This document shows, piece by piece, positions 40,152-49,464 of a stretch of DNA of 56,074 nt. Position numbers and translations under genes: made by a program. Below the pieces are notes generated by a model. It saw only the letters and a list, made by a program, of their open reading frames with translations, had not been told where the DNA came from and searched no databases. The first letter of the stretch is position 1. The number at the start of each line of letters is the position of its first letter. The stretch comes from Pseudomonadota bacterium. GTDB lineage: Bacteria > Pseudomonadota > Gammaproteobacteria > Steroidobacterales > Steroidobacteraceae. The stretch spans positions 1-56,074 of the forward strand of contig JADJXW010000022.1 in assembly GCA_016720075.1 (NCBI GenBank), read 5' to 3'.

Positions 40152-41016
40152 TCACGCTGCCCGGCGCACGGGAGTGGCCAAGAGGCCCTGCTCGGCAAGC
40201 ACGTCGGCCACCGTGCCGAAGTCGAATTCGTCGAGGAGCCGCCGCAGCCGCGCCTCGCACACACGGAGGTTGGTGTAGTGCCTGAACCGCGAAAGCAGGT
40301 TCACTCTTACCCGGGGCTGCCCTGGATCCACTTCCCATGGGTGCAGATAGAAAATGAATGGTCGACCCTGGGCATTGACTTGCCGCACGGCCCAGGAAGT
40401 GACCCCGTACGGGAAGATTCGGAAATAGCCCCCACCCGCGACCGGCAGACGGTAGCTGCCCAGTTGCGCCGTGGAGAGCGGAAACTCAATCAGTTCGCGA
40501 CCGAGTGGCGTATTCAACCGGTGCGGCCAGCGCGGGGAGTCTGGAATTCCATACCGGTCATGCCGCACTGGAAAGATGCTCGAATCGTAGGTGAATCCCG
40601 CTTCCACCAGAGTGTCGAGCGCCCACAGGGATCTACCGGTAATCGAGTAGCTTGCGGCCCTGTAGCCCAGTACAGGGCGCTGGATGATGTCTTCCAGCAG
40701 GAGCTTTGCGCGTAGCGTTTCCTCGCGAAACTCTTCGGGAGACTGGTCATAGACCAGCTTGTGGCTGTAGCCATGACACGCCACCTCATGCCCGGCCAGA
40801 TCAACCAGCCGGACTAGCTCGGGATGCCGGTCTGCCACCCAGCCGAGAAAAAAGAATGTCGCCCGGACGCCCTTCTCTGCCAGCATATTCGCGATCAACG
40901 TGGTGTTGTTCACCACCCGACGGGGCATAGTCTCCCAGTTGGCGCGGTCTACGGCAGAGGCCAGGGCTGACACCTGGAAAGTGGTCCTCGACGTCGAATG
41001 TCAGGGCGTTCAACAA
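40152..41016 (-). CDS. Polysaccharide deacetylase, PEP-CTERM/XrtA locus subfamily
   Basis: A TTG at 41016 gives MLNALTFDVEDHF, the subfamily's N-terminal signature, where TFDVEDHF carries the metal-binding Asp. After a frame change near 40975: NNTTLIANMLAEKGVRATFF, GHEVACHGYSHKLVYDQSPE (His-x4-His-type metal site), VLGYRAASYSITGRSLWALD, FTYDSSIFPVRHDRYGIPDS, PRWPHRLNTP, IEFPLSTAQLGSYRLPVAGG, GYFRIFPYGVTSWAVRQVNA and FIFYLHPWEVDPGQPRV, which is the extra C-terminal block typical of this group (TIGR03006 type). About 285 residues. Would deacetylate the EPS or its precursor. Confidence 0.92.
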
Positions 41017-41127
41017 GGCCGCTACTCTCAGCGCCGGGTTGGCGACCAGCCGAGCCGGACCCAGGCACGATGATCGGCAGTCTCCACCGGCACCATTGTC
41101 CTGTCGATCGGTGAACTCGAAAGACGC

Positions 41128-42328
41128 TCAGGGCCAGACGCTGCGTAAATGCACAGGCTCCGTGAGCGTCACCGGACCTCGTCCACCTTGATGGTGGTCA
41201 CTCGCCTCACGCCGACCGCCGCGCACATCCAGACCGAACGACATGCGATTGGAGAGGCTTGCGCGTGAAGCCAGCGAACACTGCAAGGCTGTCTCGACTG
41301 GGGGACAGGGCGCTGAAGTAGCGTTCCTCGCGTCCTTCCACGCCGACGTAGCCACTGGAGCGCGGTCCGGTGATTCTCCACGACGCACCCCAGTGGAAAG
41401 TCTTCATCGCATCGCCGGTCGCCAAAACTCCGTTGCCTATTGCCTGTACGGCGCCCAGCCCCATCGTCCTCAGACTGCCGGACGCGCCAAACCTCTCCAT
41501 GGAGGCAGCAAACAGGTCTCCGCCGTCGGAGATCTCCCTGCCAGCGAAAGATCCACTTCCGAACGGGCCGTCAGGTCCCGCGACGCAAGGCCCGGTAGAT
41601 CCATGTCCTGCCTGAGTTGCTGTACGCCGCGGCCACGGAACTCGCTGCGCCCGCCATCCGCCTGCAGTGTGGTACGGGGTGCGTCGATCCGATAGCGGAG
41701 CAACATCTCGCGCCGGCTGAAATCGTCGAGGGGCTGAGTCTGAAAACGACACGTCCTGTGCCTGCACAAGCAGGCCAAGCGACGATCGTCCGGAGAACTG
41801 GTAGTGCAGGCCGCCGGTGCCCTGCCATCGTGTGTTGTCGGCGGCGTTGTCTCGTACGTCTCAAGCACGTAGCGAGCGGAACCCAGAAACAGCAGGCTAC
41901 CCGGAAGATCGAAACGAAGATCCGGCCCTGCGGACAGGAAGTTGGTGTTCTGACGAGTTTCGGGTGTGGATGGAGCAAACGCGCTGGTCTGCGTCTGGCC
42001 GAAGGTGTCTTCGACCACCAGAGACAACATTTCCGGCACCAGCTCGTAACGACCCTCCAGATCGGCACTGCCATTGGCCTGGTCGTCAAACTTGTCATTC
42101 AAATAGCTCAGTGTATTGCAGATCAAAGCGACCGTTCAATCCGGAACGTTGCCGATTGCCTCCGATGACTCCCTGCACGCCCACACCAACCATGGTCTCG
42201 GTCTGCTGGTTGGTGGCCACGCCGGATATATTGTCGCTCCATCCAACGCTGCTGGAGAGTGTCAGATCCGTGAAGAGCGGTGCCGCTGCAGCCGACGATG
42301 CACAAAGCACGGCCGCCGCCAAACCCAT
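41128..42328 (-). CDS. Outer-membrane beta-barrel protein, XrtA-system type (frameshifted)
   Basis: A signal peptide, MGLAAAVLCASSAAAA, starts at the ATG at 42328 (the frame extends upstream to about 42360). Mature pieces: PLFTDLTLSSSVGWSDNISG, VGVGVQGVIGGNRQRSGLNG, YLNDKFDDQANGSADLEGRY, ELVPEMLSLVVEDTFGQTQT, PETRQNTNFLSAGPDLRFDL, SARYVLETYETT, and in later frames TFHWGASWRITGPRSSGYVG, GREERYFSALSPSRDSLAVF. Alternating strands with W-S-D-N-I, V-E-D-x-F-G-Q and N-x-x-S-x-G-P-D-x-x-x-x-L match the TIGR03016-like family that is always near XrtA EPS genes. It may form the outer-membrane part of EPS export. At least six frame changes. Confidence 0.82.
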
Positions 42329-42359
42329 GCCCCGATGCGCTGCGCACCGTGCGGAACGT

Positions 42360-43261
42360 CTAATCTCGCATCGCCGGCTCCTGCTTTTCGCCGTAGGCGC
42401 CATAGCGACCATATCCGTAGTAGCTGACGTCCGACGAGGACGGATCGACCTGATTGAGCACGACACCCACGTGCTTGCCGTCCGGAATGAGGGCCGCGGC
42501 TTCCTCTGACCGACTCCTGCGGCGTGACGCCGGCCCTGACCACAAGCAGCACCTGCCCGGCCACGGAGGCCAGTTCCCGGGACTCATTGGTCAGCAGCAG
42601 CGGCGGCGAATCGAGCACCACAAGACGCCGCGGATCGTTGTCCACCAGCGACGCCATCAGCGAAGCCATCCGACTGGCTGGCGAGCAACTCGGATGACTC
42701 ATGGGTTGTCGTGCCGGCGGCAGGAACGAGAGACCGGGAATATCCGTGTCGACTACGAGCGTTTCCGCATCCAGAGATTCCTGTCCCAGCGCGTCGAACA
42801 GGCCGCGCGCTCCACGTCGCGCCAGGAACGTGCTCAGGCGCGGATTGGCGATGTCCGCATCAACCAGCAAAACGGAGGCATCCTTCTCGAGTGACAGGCT
42901 GACGGAAAGATTGAGCGAAGTGAATGTCTTGCCTTCGGCAGGGAATGAACTCGTTACCATGATGAGACTGCCGTTCACCTGCAGGTCAGGATTCGCGCCA
43001 CCCAAGGCAAAGGCCACGAGCGGGCGCTTGATGCGGCGGTACTGCTCGGTCAACTGCCGCTCGCAGTTCAGCGGCGGCAATGCACCGACTTCGCGCAGCG
43101 CATCGATATCCAGGCGGATGCGCTCGTGGGCGATCGCGGACCGCTGCGCCAGTCGCCGAGTGGCACACGAACGCCACGCCGCGGAATCGACTGCGTCGTT
43201 TGAGTTTTGCATCCGTCGCAAGGCGGCGAGCAGCATTCAGGGCCTTTTCGACGATACTCAT
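42360..43261 (-). CDS. CpsD/CapB-like tyrosine autokinase, XrtA locus type
   Basis: The ATG at 43261 starts MSIVEKALNAARRLATDAKL. After a frame change near 43200 the main frame has RLDIDALREVGALPPLNCER, RRIKRPLVAFALGG, IMVTSSFPAEGKTFTSLNLS (Walker A; Ala where Gly is common before EGKT), VLLVDADIANPRLSTFLA (Walker A'), LVVLDSPPLLLTNESRELAS (Walker B) and VLLVVRAGVTPQES. A final frame change near 42510 gives VVLNQVDPSSSDVSYYGYGR and YGAYGEKQEPAMRD: the Tyr-rich tail is the autophosphorylation cluster. It works with the chain-length protein upstream and probably with the phosphatase at 11747-12315 to control EPS length. Confidence 0.92.
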
Positions 43262-43273
43262 GGAAGCTCCGGA

Positions 43274-44885
43274 TCAGATCGCCAACAGGCCGTGAATGAG
43301 GCGCGATCCTGGCTGATGCAGCAAGAACACCAGAAGGAAAGCGACGAAGAGCCCGGCAACCGCGAAACCCAGCTTGATCAGGCGGAACCTGGCGTCCTGG
43401 TGACTTTGGGCAGTTTCCGCCGCACTCACCACACCGAACACCTGCAGCCCGGTGGCAGCCGTAACGGCGGCAGAATTGGTGAAGACAGGCTCGAGCTGGG
43501 TCATTAGCCAGGCTACGCCCACGCCTATTCCCAGGGCCAGCACGAGCGAGACCAGCAGCAGCAACGGCCGCTTTGGCGAAGTCAGGCTGGGTTGCGGCAT
43601 TCGGTGGCTCGATGATGTCGAAGTTGGCCATGCCGGTTTCGGACGCATTGTCGGAAAGCTTGGCCTTCTCGAGCGCTCGAGCAGAGAAGTGTACTGCGCG
43701 CGATTGACGTCATAGTCACGAGTCAGCCGCGCGAACTCCGCCTCGACGGCTGGAGCGGTATTCAGCAGGCGGCGAAGGTCGGCCTCGACGCGCCGGTGAT
43801 CAGCCAGCTGCCCACGAAGTGCTGCGATTTCGACGTCGGTCTGGTTGAGTTGCACCTGAATGCTCTGATAGACCGGGTTGGAAGCAGGCCAGACATCGCA
43901 ATGGCTGCGGTATCGCCGCGACGGAACGCATCCAGCTCCTGCTGCTGCCGCGCCTGGAGTTCCAAGAGCGCCTGGCGCGTCGAAACCACATCGGGGTGCT
44001 TGTCCGTGAATCGCAGCAGGAGTTCGTCCAGCCTGGCCTGCGTCTCCGCAATGCGCGAGGAAGTGTCGTTCCCTCCTGCCGGGCGCCGTCCGGTGACAAC
44101 GCCGCCGCCCGCCGCGTACGGCTGCTCGCTACGCAACTGGCGCGAAAGCTCCGCCCGGCGACGTGTGGCGAGCTCCAGCGACGTCTCCGCTCGCTTGGAA
44201 GCCGTGATCTCGTTCTGCAGGCGCGAAAAGAAGTCGCTTTGTTCCTGCCCTGGCACCAGCCCTACATTCTGCTTCTTGAAGGCAGCCAGCCTGCCCTCTG
44301 ACTCGGTGAGCCGCTTCTCGTAGTCCTTGATCTGCACTTCGAGAAAACGCTGCGCGTCATTCGTACCCGCCGTTGTGCCGCCACGAGTATCGTCGACAAG
44401 TGCCTTGAGCAACGAATCGACGACCTTGAGGGCTCGCTCGCGATCGGCATTTTCGTAGCTTATGGAAAAATGCGGTCGGCCGTTGGCGCCCTGTCGCGAC
44501 GCGCGGAAGTAGGCAGCGTCATGTCGATGAGGATTGCGTCCCGCAGAGTGTTCAGGATGGAAGTGCGGCTCTTGTCATCCGTTGCCGCATCGAAGAACCC
44601 AGCCGCCTGAGCAACACGTTCGAGTTTGTCGGTCCCCAGCATCTGCTCGCGCACGATATTCATGCGCGCCTCGATGTCCTGGTCGACGGTCAACCCCTGC
44701 AGCAACGGCCTGAGCGCTGTGCTGGTGTCTACGTATACGCGCGCGTTGGCCTGATAGGAATCAGGCCAGGCCATGATTGCCAGCCAGAAGAACAAGGCTG
44801 TGGCCCAGGCAACCACCACGGCTATCCGCCGATTTCGCCATACGCCATGAACATGTTCCAGGGCGCCTTCAAGTGCAGCTTTCAT
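43274..44885 (-). CDS. Chain-length determinant (Wzz-like), XrtA locus type
   Basis: The ATG at 44885 starts MKAALEGALEHVHGVWRNRR followed by the first membrane helix (IAVVVAWATALFFWLAIMAW). The Wzz part has DSYQANARVYVDTSTALRPL, LQGLTVDQDIEARMNIVREQ and KLERVAQAAGFFDAATDDKS. A long coiled-coil region follows (AQRFLEVQIKDYEKRLTESE, GRLAAFKKQNVGLVPGQEQS, ETQARLDELLLRFTDKHPDV), then a C-terminal helix (LLLLVSLVLALGIGVGVAWL) and a last one (KLGFAVAGLFVAFLLVFLLH). This is the inner-membrane partner of the separate kinase at 42360. Frame changes lie near 44460, 43870 and 43640. Total about 535 residues, as expected. Confidence 0.92.
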
Positions 44886-44922
44886 TCGGTCTTACTCAGG
44901 GTGGCAAACGGCGAAGATGCGC

Positions 44923-45555
44923 TCACAGTCGGGATTCAGGCACGACGAGCAGATCGCCAGGACGAAGCGGCAGGTTCTGCTTCATGTCGCCCTTGTTGAC
45001 GAGGTTGCCCAGCTTTACCCGCAGTTCCACGCTTTTGCCGCCTTCTGATCGGACAATCTTGGCCCGATTGCCGGCGGCGTAGTCGGTCAGTCCACCGGCG
45101 GCCAGCACCAAATCGAGCACGCGCATGCCTTCGCGGTAGGGATACGCCTGCGGGGACCGGATCTGCCCCACGACCTTGACCTGACTCATCAGGCCCGCCG
45201 GCGTCGTGACGATGACATTGACCTGCGGAGAACGCACGAACTCCCCGAGCACTGCTTCGATGTCGTGGGACGGGCTGGATGGCGTCTTGCCCACAGCGAC
45301 CATGTCCTGGACGAGCGGCGATGAAATCTTGCCGTCGGGTCGCACGGGCACACTGACTGTCAGCTCCGGATTGCGCCACACGAAAATCTGCAAGGTATCA
45401 CCAGGGCCAATCACGTAGTCGGCGGGCACCGGGCTCGGGACCGGCTGCACGGGTGCTGCGCTTGATGAAGCAACTTCAGCCGCAGAAACTGCGGAAAGCG
45501 GTGCGATCAGCCACAGCGCGAGTGCGAGCGCCTGTCGATTCCACTTGTTAATCAT
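44923..45555 (-). CDS. Polysaccharide export protein (Wza-like, XrtA locus type)
   Basis: The ATG at 45555 (MINKWNRQALALALWLIAPL) gives a Sec signal peptide ending AVSA. The poly-export domain follows: DYVIGPGDTLQIFVWRNPEL, VRPDGKISSPLVQDMVAVGK, VRSPQVNVIVTT. A SLBB-type part has VVGQIRSPQAYPYREGMRVL, DLVLAAGGLTDYAAGN and LRPGDLLVVPESRL. About 210 residues, intact, without the usual lipobox Cys, which fits the short PEP-CTERM-locus export group. Forms or feeds the outer-membrane EPS channel. The chain-length gene begins 37 bases downstream. Confidence 0.93.
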   Translation of the reverse strand: MINKWNRQALALALWLIAPLSAVSAAEVASSSAAPVQPVPSPVPADYVIGPGDTLQIFVWRNPELTVSVPVRPDGKISSPLVQDMVAVGKTPSSPSHDIEAVLGEFVRSPQVNVIVTTPAGLMSQVKVVGQIRSPQAYPYREGMRVLDLVLAAGGLTDYAAGNRAKIVRSEGGKSVELRVKLGNLVNKGDMKQNLPLRPGDLLVVPESRL

Positions 45556-45658
45556 GTATCTCAATCCTCGCCAAAGTCCGCTGCCGCATTTTTCCTGCAG
45601 CAATCAGCAACTCATGCGCGTTCAGACCACATTCGTCAGCACCATACCTGAATCTAGA

Positions 45659-45668
45659 GGGCATGCCC
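45659..45668. promoter_or_regulatory. GGGCATGCCC palindrome upstream of the export gene
   Basis: A perfect 10-base palindrome, slightly longer when G/C flanks are counted, lies in the 136-base spacer between the PrmC-like stop and the export gene start. It could be an operator for an internal promoter that starts the export-kinase part of the operon. No matching regulator is known from the window. Confidence 0.3.
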
Positions 45669-45691
45669 CCAATTCAACATAGCGCACCATG

Positions 45692-46593
45692 TCAAGTTAA
45701 TCTTGCGATCACGACACGGGCCTCACCGGCTTCATCGGCGCGTGTGGTTACTGCTTCGAATTTGCCAGTCTTGATGACGCGATTCTGCACTGCTGGCCCC
45801 GCCCCAACCCCACCTCAAAAAGCAACCAGCCGCCCGGCTTGAGGTACCTTGGAGCTTCGGTGATCAAGCGCTGGATGATACGCACGCCGAGCGCGCCGCC
45901 ATCAAATGCGAGTGCCGGTTCGTGGCTGATGATCTCCGCAGGCATTCCGGCCATGCGCGCGGTGGATATATAGGGCGGGTTGCAGGACAGCAAATCCACT
46001 CTACCGTGGAATTCCGGGCTGTCGAACGGAGCCAGCAGATCACCGACGCGCACCTGCACCCTGTCCTGCAGATTTAGATGCTGTACGTTGCGCCGCGCTA
46101 ACTCGCAGGCCTCCGGCGACAGATCAGCGGCGAATACGCGCGCAGCCGGATGTCGACTGGCCAGGGCCACGGCCAAGTTGCCGGATCCGGTACAGACGTC
46201 CACGGCAAGCAGGCTCGGCGTGGAGGCCGCCAGTTCGTCGGACTTGTCCCACAACGCCCTGCCCAGAATCTCGGTCTCGCGCCGCGGAATGAGCGCCCGG
46301 CTCCGACAGCAGCTCCAGTCCCATGAAGGTCTGGCGGCCCGTGATGTGCGCCAGGGGGATGCCCGACAGTCGCTGCTCGATGAGCTCTGTGAGACGTGCG
46401 CGCCCTGCAGCATCGAGTGAAGGCAACGAGGCACCCTGCGCAGCAGCGGCCGAAAGGTGTGTTCCCGCCGCCAGATGCCAGAGCGCAGCAAGTGTGGCCG
46501 CCGGCGTTTCCTCGGGCTTGTCGGGCAGCGCGGTGATCCTCGGCTCGAGCAGCCGCAGCTCCCGCTCGAATTCACTGGCGGGGTGGTGCTCAA
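45692..46593 (-). CDS. PrmC/HemK-like methyltransferase
   Basis: A TTG at 46593 overlaps the NadE-like stop (TTGA). In shifted frames: EFERELRLLEPRITALP, LTELIEQRLSGIPLAHITGR, QTFMGLELLSEPGALIPR, then LLAVDVCTGSGNLAVALASR (SAM motif I), VFAADLSPEACELARRNVQH, VDLLSCNPPYISTARMAGMP (the NPPY catalytic motif) and LKPGGWLLFEVGLGQG. The end is RVVIARLT at the TGA at 45692. The order of domains equals PrmC, which methylates the Gln of release factors, but PrmC normally sits next to prfA. Here it lies inside an EPS operon behind an NadE-like amidase, so an amide nitrogen of another substrate is possible (inference). Frame changes lie near 46560, 46310 and 45795. Confidence 0.82.
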
Positions 46594-47579
46594 CGTTTGA
46601 CTTCCATGACCGGCTCGACGAGCACCGGATTGGCATGCAGGTAGTGCGTGGTGCGGCGCTTGGATTCGATGTCACCATAGATGTACTGGGCCTGGTCTTC
46701 GGAGATCTCGAGGCAGGCTGCGAGATCGGTCGCCGGCACCTTGTGGTTGTGGGCCCACAGCGCGATGTCCATCTTGTGATAGGGCAGCGCGAAATAGAAT
46801 TCATCCTGCCCCTGTTGCATGCTGTATGTGTCGGTCGTGGGAGCCGCGTTGCAGACTTCGTCCGGAAGGCCAAGCGCCCTCGCCAGCACATAGACCTGCG
46901 TCTTGTACAGGTGTGCGATGGGTTTGAGATCGGCGGAGCCATCGCCGTTTTTCACGAAGAATCCCTGGTCGTATTCGAGCCGGTTGGGCGTGCCGATCAC
47001 CGCGTAGTTCAGCCGGTCCGCGTGGAAGTACTCCACCGACTTGCGGATGCGCTGCTTGTAGTTGGTGGCTGCCACGATCTGCAGGTATTCCTTGATGGGA
47101 AGCCGCTTCTCGAGGATTTCGCCCGACGGGGACTGCACCACCAGTTTGAAATAGTTGAGTCCGCCGGTTGCGCCGCCGGCGATGACGATCTTCGACTTCC
47201 ACTGCGCGGTATAGGCCGGGAACACGCGCTGCATGGCCTCGTCGCGCCAGCGGTAACAACCGATGCTGCCCAGCGTCGCGCCGATGTGCTCGGTGATATA
47301 GCTGATGCCCTGCTGCTGCGCCACCACATCGCCGCGCTCGGCACTGGTGGAGGACGAGTCATGCTCCGGCATCAGGATGCCGAATACGCGGCCCGCGCCC
47401 AGCGCGCGTACGGCCAGCGCACAGCACACGGAACTGTCGACGCCGCCGGACAGGCCCAGCACCACGCCACGGCGGTGCAGCGTGTTCGAAAGCGTGTCGC
47501 TCATCCAGCGGGAGATGCGATCGATCTCCGCAGTGACGTCGAAATCGAGCACACGGGGACTCAGTGCATTGGCAGCCAT
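46590..47579 (-). CDS. NAD synthetase-like amidotransferase
   Basis: Intact 329-residue protein. The PP-loop SGGVDSS at residues 44-50 binds ATP; other NadE blocks are FGILMPEHDSSSTSAERGDV, NYKQRIRKSVEYFHADRLNY, AVIGTPNRLEYDQGFFVKNG, DGSADLKPIAHLYKTQVYVL, and APTTDTYSMQQGQDEFYFAL. It has no N-terminal glutaminase domain, so it needs free ammonia or a partner. Family enzymes amidate nicotinate adenine dinucleotide. In this operon, between a carrier protein and a PrmC-like gene and in the same run as an asparagine synthase-like protein, it may instead amidate an activated carboxylate, for example one in a uronic acid or carrier-bound acid. Starts nine bases after the carrier protein stop. Confidence 0.88.
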   Translation of the reverse strand: MAANALSPRVLDFDVTAEIDRISRWMSDTLSNTLHRRGVVLGLSGGVDSSVCCALAVRALGAGRVFGILMPEHDSSSTSAERGDVVAQQQGISYITEHIGATLGSIGCYRWRDEAMQRVFPAYTAQWKSKIVIAGGATGGLNYFKLVVQSPSGEILEKRLPIKEYLQIVAATNYKQRIRKSVEYFHADRLNYAVIGTPNRLEYDQGFFVKNGDGSADLKPIAHLYKTQVYVLARALGLPDEVCNAAPTTDTYSMQQGQDEFYFALPYHKMDIALWAHNHKVPATDLAACLEISEDQAQYIYGDIESKRRTTHYLHANPVLVEPVMEVKR

Positions 47580-47588
47580 GGCGTTCCT

Positions 47589-47840
47589 TCAACCTCCGCG
47601 CTTGCGGCGGACATACGCCTCGATGTTGTCGAGGCTGTCCAGGTTCTCGGGCGTCATCTCCTCGTCGGCGACGGCAATGCCGAAGCCCTCTTCGAGAAAG
47701 CTGACCAATTCGAGGAATCCCGTCGAGTCGATGATGCGGCGGGTGAGGAACGAGTCGGAATCGGCGAACTGCGCGCCCGACGTGCCCATGATGAAATTGT
47801 CCTGAATGAACTTGCGGACAGTGCTCTTGACGTCATCCAT
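47589..47840 (-). CDS. Acyl carrier protein (second)
   Basis: Complete 83-residue carrier protein from the ATG at 47840 (MDDVKSTVRKFIQDNFIMGT). Ser39 in RRIIDSTGFLELVSFLEEGF is the phosphopantetheine site; the last helices have FGIAVADEEMTPENLDSLDN. The DSTGFLELV motif is the type seen in carrier proteins beside AMP-ligases in EPS and XrtA loci. It lies 48 bases after the ligase gene, which should charge it. It is not closely alike to the carrier at 24293, which suggests two separate acyl supply routes. Confidence 0.92.
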   Translation of the reverse strand: MDDVKSTVRKFIQDNFIMGTSGAQFADSDSFLTRRIIDSTGFLELVSFLEEGFGIAVADEEMTPENLDSLDNIEAYVRRKRGG

Positions 47841-47888
47841 TGAAAGACTCCAACGCTGGTTCTGGCAAAGTGTTGTGCGGGGCATAAA

Positions 47889-49448
47889 TCATGACAATCC
47901 GGTCTTCTTGATCTTGCCGGTATTGGTCTTCGGCAGGGAATCAACGAACTGCACGTGCTTGGGCGCCATGAAGCTCTCGAGCTTCGAAAGGCAATACTTG
48001 ATGACCTCGCGCTCGGTGTAGCTGGCGCCGGACTTCAGCACCAGGAACGCCTTGACGGACTGGCCCAGCAGCGGATCAGGCACGCCGATGACGGCCGCTT
48101 CCAGCACGCCTTCCAGGCTGTAGAGCACGTTCTCCACTTCCCGCGGACTGACCTTCTCACCGCGACTCTTGATGATGTCGTCCCTGCGCGCCACGAAATA
48201 CAGCCAGCCTTCCGCGTCGGTGCGGAACAGGTCGCCCGAGTAGAGCACCATTTCGCCTGCGTTCGGGCCAGGGCGCAGCCGCTCGCGAGTGGCTTCGGGT
48301 TTCTCCCAGTAGCCACGCATCACGTTGCTGCCGCGGATGACCAGCTCTCCAGTGCTGCCGTAGGGCAGGCGCTTGCCCTCCTCATCCACGAGCCAGACTT
48401 CTTCGTTCGGCATGCCGCGACCCACGCTGGTGGGGCGGACGTCGAGCTGGTCGGGCGGCAGGTAGGTGACGCGCTTGCACTCGGTCAGCCCGTACATCGA
48501 GAACAGCTGCGCATGCGGGAAGAGCGCGCGCAACTGGCGGATATGTTCTTCCGAAAGCGCGGCAGCGGTATTGGTGATCGATCGCAGCGACGAGAGGTCG
48601 TAACTTGGCAGCGTCTTCAGGTTCATCAGCATCGAGAACACCGTCGGTACACCCGGGAATACCGTGACCTTCTCGCGAACCATCGTCTCGAGAACCTTCA
48701 CCGGGAACGCGAACGAGGTTTCCATGACCACGGTCGCGCCGACCAGCACGCTCATCAGCACCTGGTACAGGCCATAGTCGAAAGCCAGCGGCAGCACGCA
48801 GATGATGATGTCGTCTTGCCGCAGACCCAGATAGGTCGAGATGGACCGGTCGGCAGACAGCATGTTGACGTGCGTCAGCATCACGCCCTTCGGATCCCCT
48901 GTGGAGCCTGAGGTGTAGATGATGCTCGCCAGGTCCTGGTCGATGGTCTCTGGGTATACCGGCGCCAGCTTGGAGCCGGCGGGGAACTGTTCCACGGCCA
49001 GGTCGTAGTGCAGGCCGCGAGCGCCCAGCCGGGCCACGGATTCGCCGGCATCCGGGCTTGAACCCGCAACGACGCACGTATGCACCGATTTGCTCTGGGC
49101 CAGGGCGTCCTCGTATTCGGACACCAGGATGTCGTGAGCCACCAGCACGCTGGCCCGCGAATCGTTGAGCATGTACGCGAGCTTGTCCTTGCGGGTCAGC
49201 GGATTGATCGGCATGAACACCGCGCCGCATTTCAGCGCGGCATAGATGGCGACCACCGTCTCGATGCCATTGTCGAGGAATGTGGCCACGCGATCGCCAC
49301 GCACCACGCCCCGGCTGCGCAGGAAGCAGGCGAAGCGGTTCGCCCAGTCATCGATCTGGCGATACGTGTAGCGTGTCGGGCCGCAGACCAGAGCCACCTT
49401 GTCCGGATGGTTGCGCGCGCTGTTCTCGAGTGTCTCGTGAAGAAGCAT
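47889..49448 (-). CDS. Acyl-AMP ligase (ANL family), exosortase A-associated type
   Basis: Intact 519-residue ligase. Motifs: AALKCGAVFMPINPLTRKDK, IIYTSGSTGDPKGVMLTHVN (ATP loop, residues 177-196), VFPGVPTVFSMLMNLKTLPS, FSMYGLTECKRVTYLPPDQL (substrate/ATP motif), GELVIRGSNVMRGYWEKPEA, LYSGDLFRTDAEGWLYFVAR, RDDIIKSRGEKVSPREVENV and LPKTNTGKIKKTGLS with the catalytic Lys. YGLTECKR and the operon position resemble the XrtA-locus ligase TIGR03098. It would activate a carboxylic acid and load it onto the carrier protein just downstream. Confidence 0.93.
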   Translation of the reverse strand: MLLHETLENSARNHPDKVALVCGPTRYTYRQIDDWANRFACFLRSRGVVRGDRVATFLDNGIETVVAIYAALKCGAVFMPINPLTRKDKLAYMLNDSRASVLVAHDILVSEYEDALAQSKSVHTCVVAGSSPDAGESVARLGARGLHYDLAVEQFPAGSKLAPVYPETIDQDLASIIYTSGSTGDPKGVMLTHVNMLSADRSISTYLGLRQDDIIICVLPLAFDYGLYQVLMSVLVGATVVMETSFAFPVKVLETMVREKVTVFPGVPTVFSMLMNLKTLPSYDLSSLRSITNTAAALSEEHIRQLRALFPHAQLFSMYGLTECKRVTYLPPDQLDVRPTSVGRGMPNEEVWLVDEEGKRLPYGSTGELVIRGSNVMRGYWEKPEATRERLRPGPNAGEMVLYSGDLFRTDAEGWLYFVARRDDIIKSRGEKVSPREVENVLYSLEGVLEAAVIGVPDPLLGQSVKAFLVLKSGASYTEREVIKYCLSKLESFMAPKHVQFVDSLPKTNTGKIKKTGLS

Positions 49449-49464
49449 CGTTCTGGGGATCCTG

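Noticed and set aside
45686..45697. TTGACA hexamer at the end of the PrmC-like gene as promoter of the export gene
   Set aside because: No -10-like hexamer at 16-18 bases follows; the hexamer is explained by the Thr-stop end of the PrmC-like frame.
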